Assembly (NCBI GenBank): GCA_020629335.1
Contig: JAHDDN010000085.1
Location: forward strand, 1-15,967
Reading direction: 5' to 3'
From: Chitinophagales bacterium
GTDB lineage: Bacteria; Bacteroidota; Bacteroidia; Chitinophagales; UBA2359
DNA: 15,967 nucleotides
Part shown: positions 14,624-15,967 of the stretch, piece after piece
Position numbering within the stretch: position 1 is the stretch's first letter
Layout of the letters: every line of letters begins with the position of its first letter
Position numbers and translations under genes: made by a program
Notes under the pieces: model-generated
Told to the model about the DNA's origin: nothing
What the model saw: the letters and a program-made list of their open reading frames with translations, nothing else
Database searches by the model: none

Positions 14624-14681
14624 ATACAAATAACTGAATGCCAGCATATTGTGCAGGACTGACAATCAAAAAATGTCTCTC

Positions 14682-14900
14682 TTACAAATTAATTTTTTCA
14701 ATAAGTTCTACATCATTTACAGGCATCGTTTCAGCTGTTTGCTGAATGATCTCTGTTGGATTGCTTGCGTTGATCTGATTAGATTCATAAATAAACAGAT
14801 TAACAAATGCCGTTGCTACGATGGTTAACATAATTACTAATAATCGAATAGAAAATTGCTTATTAGTAATCTGCTTCCCTTTTTTTCTTATAGAAGCCAT
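14682..14900 (-). CDS. Small single-pass membrane protein, unknown function
   Basis: This 72-aa protein has a positively charged N-terminus (MASIRKKGKQITNKQFSIR), one hydrophobic helix at about 19-38 (LLVIMLTIVATAFVNLFIY) and a short polar, acidic C-terminal tail. By the positive-inside rule the N-terminus is cytoplasmic and the tail faces out. I do not recognise a family. It is convergent with the cryptochrome gene (58 bp apart) and preceded by a 345-bp AT-rich region. No strong ribosome binding site is seen, which is normal for the phylum. The regular topology and the absence of a competing gene favour a real coding sequence, though a chance frame is possible. Confidence 0.55.
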   Translation of the reverse strand: MASIRKKGKQITNKQFSIRLLVIMLTIVATAFVNLFIYESNQINASNPTEIIQQTAETMPVNDVELIEKINL

Positions 14901-15245
14901 AATTACTCACTTTATGTTTTAAAAAATCAAAATTCTTATTTAATAGCTTTACTTGTAAGTCTTTGATCATAATTTATGCCAGTTTTCTATTAATTAATCA
15001 CTTATAAAAACACTTGATTGTTATTTGAATAAATGGCGTGTATTCATTAAGCCATTCAAAAAATATATTTTAGCGTTATTTGATAGTATAACGGTGCTGG
15101 TCTACAATTTGTTACACCTACTGTACTATTTGACAAGATAAATGACCGCAATTTGACAAAAATTAACAGTTTCAAGCTATTTTAATGAGTGAGCATAGTG
15201 TTTTTTACACTTTAATAAGCCGTTTTCTTGTTAATGGTGACGTGA
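14901..15245. other. AT-rich intergenic region with ATTTGACAA direct repeats
   Basis: No gene is supported. ATTTGACAA occurs at 15128-15136 and 15151-15159 (23-bp spacing), with looser ATTTGA matches at about 15023 and 15078. An imperfect hairpin pairs TTGAAT-ATGGC (15025-15037) with GCCATTCAA (15051-15059). The region lies upstream of the small membrane protein gene and downstream of the epimerase gene, so the repeats are probably regulatory for the former, but this is inference. Confidence 0.45.
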
Positions 15246-15967
15246 TTAAGAAGAATAAATCTCTTTTAATGCCTTATCAATGGAAGGGTATTGAAACTCA
15301 AAATTAGTGTTTGCTATTTTATCTGAAGCCACATTCGCACTGTACAACACAATATTGGCCATTTCCCCCATAGCCAATCTTAAAGCAAATGCTGGAGCAG
15401 GAATCAATAAAGCGGACTTATCCAATGCACTCGCAATTGCTTTGACAAAATCTTTATTATTCACAGGTTTAGGAGCAACCGCATTATACACCCCCTTTAA
15501 TTCTTTATTCTCAATAGCATGAATGAACATTCTACAGAGGTCTTCTATATGTATCCATGAGTAATATTGCTCCCCATTCCCAAAATAGGTTCCTACATTT
15601 GCTTTCAAACTCATAGCGGTTTTAGGTAAAGCCCCACCATTCTTATCTAATACAATACCTATACGTAGCAATACAGTCCTTATTCCTAACTCTTCCACTT
15701 GTTTCGAAGCTATTTCCCATTGCTGACAAACCTCCTCCATAAATCCTGAACGAGTACCGCTTTCCTCTGTCAAACGCTCAGCACCTCTGTCTCCATAATA
15801 GCCTATAGCAGATGCGCTGATAAAACCATCTAATTGTTTCCCTTGCTTTTTAAGTGTTTGATAAAGCAAGTTGCCGCTTTTAACCCGACTATCTACAATC
15901 GATTTTCTACGAGCTTTAGTCCAGCGCCCTTCTCCTATATTCGCACCTGCTAAGTGAACAATATAAT
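15246..15967 (-). CDS. TIGR01777/YfcH-type epimerase, N-terminus outside window
   Basis: The gene runs off the right edge; the last 239 codons are present and perhaps 60 N-terminal residues are missing, including the NAD(P)-binding GxxGxxG loop. It belongs to the extended short-chain dehydrogenase family TIGR01777 (E. coli YfcH, human SDR39U1). The first visible residues HLAGANIGEGRWTKARRKSIVDSRV are diagnostic. They are followed by ISASAIGYYGDRG (catalytic-site region), LRIGIVLDKNGGALPK and WIHIEDLCRMFIHAIEN, then the C-terminal DUF1731-type part (YNAVAPKPVNNKDFVKAIASAL). A TTG-initiated frame from 15869 is an artefact because conserved sequence continues upstream of it. The physiological substrate of this family is not known. 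Codon reading ends with TAA at 15248-15246. Confidence 0.93.
   Translation of the reverse strand, partial: YIVHLAGANIGEGRWTKARRKSIVDSRVKSGNLLYQTLKKQGKQLDGFISASAIGYYGDRGAERLTEESGTRSGFMEEVCQQWEIASKQVEELGIRTVLLRIGIVLDKNGGALPKTAMSLKANVGTYFGNGEQYYSWIHIEDLCRMFIHAIENKELKGVYNAVAPKPVNNKDFVKAIASALDKSALLIPAPAFALRLAMGEMANIVLYSANVASDKIANTNFEFQYPSIDKALKEIYSS

Overview
The window looks like a chromosomal segment of a Bacteroidota bacterium, most likely a Saprospiraceae/Lewinella-type member. Reasons: AT-rich DNA; TAnnTTTG -7 promoter boxes; a DUF4249 lipoprotein; a large secreted multi-repeat protein with Cys-rich 'GCDS' repeats of the kind seen in type IX-secreted surface proteins; and the Bacteroidota-style mreB-mreC-mreD-mrdA-rodA order. 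The family-level guess is inference.

Layout. 1-3721 (minus): 5' part of a giant secreted repeat protein, at least 1240 aa, whose 3' end lies outside the window. It shows three repeat architectures: a 250-aa duplication, three 51-aa GCDS repeats, and a nearly identical 125/126-aa tandem array. 3722-4166: AT-rich leader followed by copy A of a structured intergenic repeat. 4167-10083 (minus): the rod-shape/elongasome cluster mreB, mreC, mreD, then repeat copy B, then mrdA (PBP2) and rodA. 10461-10883 (plus): a RidA-family deaminase, divergent from mreB. 11187-11816 (plus): an HNH-like plus AP2 domain protein with a degenerate nuclease motif, followed by a clear terminator. 11948-12937 (plus): a DUF4249 lipoprotein with a -7 box almost touching its start codon. 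12938-13090: repeat copy C. 13145-14623 (plus): DASH cryptochrome/photolyase. 14682-14900 (minus): a small single-pass membrane protein. 15246-15967 (minus, N-terminus outside): a TIGR01777-type NAD-dependent epimerase.

How the parts work together. MreB, MreC, MreD, PBP2 and RodA form the lateral-wall peptidoglycan synthesis machine. MreB is the cytoplasmic actin scaffold, MreC and MreD are membrane linkers, RodA is the glycosyltransferase and PBP2 the transpeptidase. The remaining genes look like unrelated single transcription units.

The most unusual signal is a dispersed intergenic element in three copies (A, B, C), each abutting a stop codon. Its conserved module of about 135 bp folds a hairpin whose apical base pair covaries between copies (A-T, T-A, C-G). 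Copies A and B also carry a long hairpin around a REP-like palindrome with a GTAG foot, and that palindrome is inverted in B relative to A. Copies A and B bracket mrdA-rodA in opposite orientations. No tRNA, rRNA, CRISPR array, transposase or complete insertion sequence was seen.
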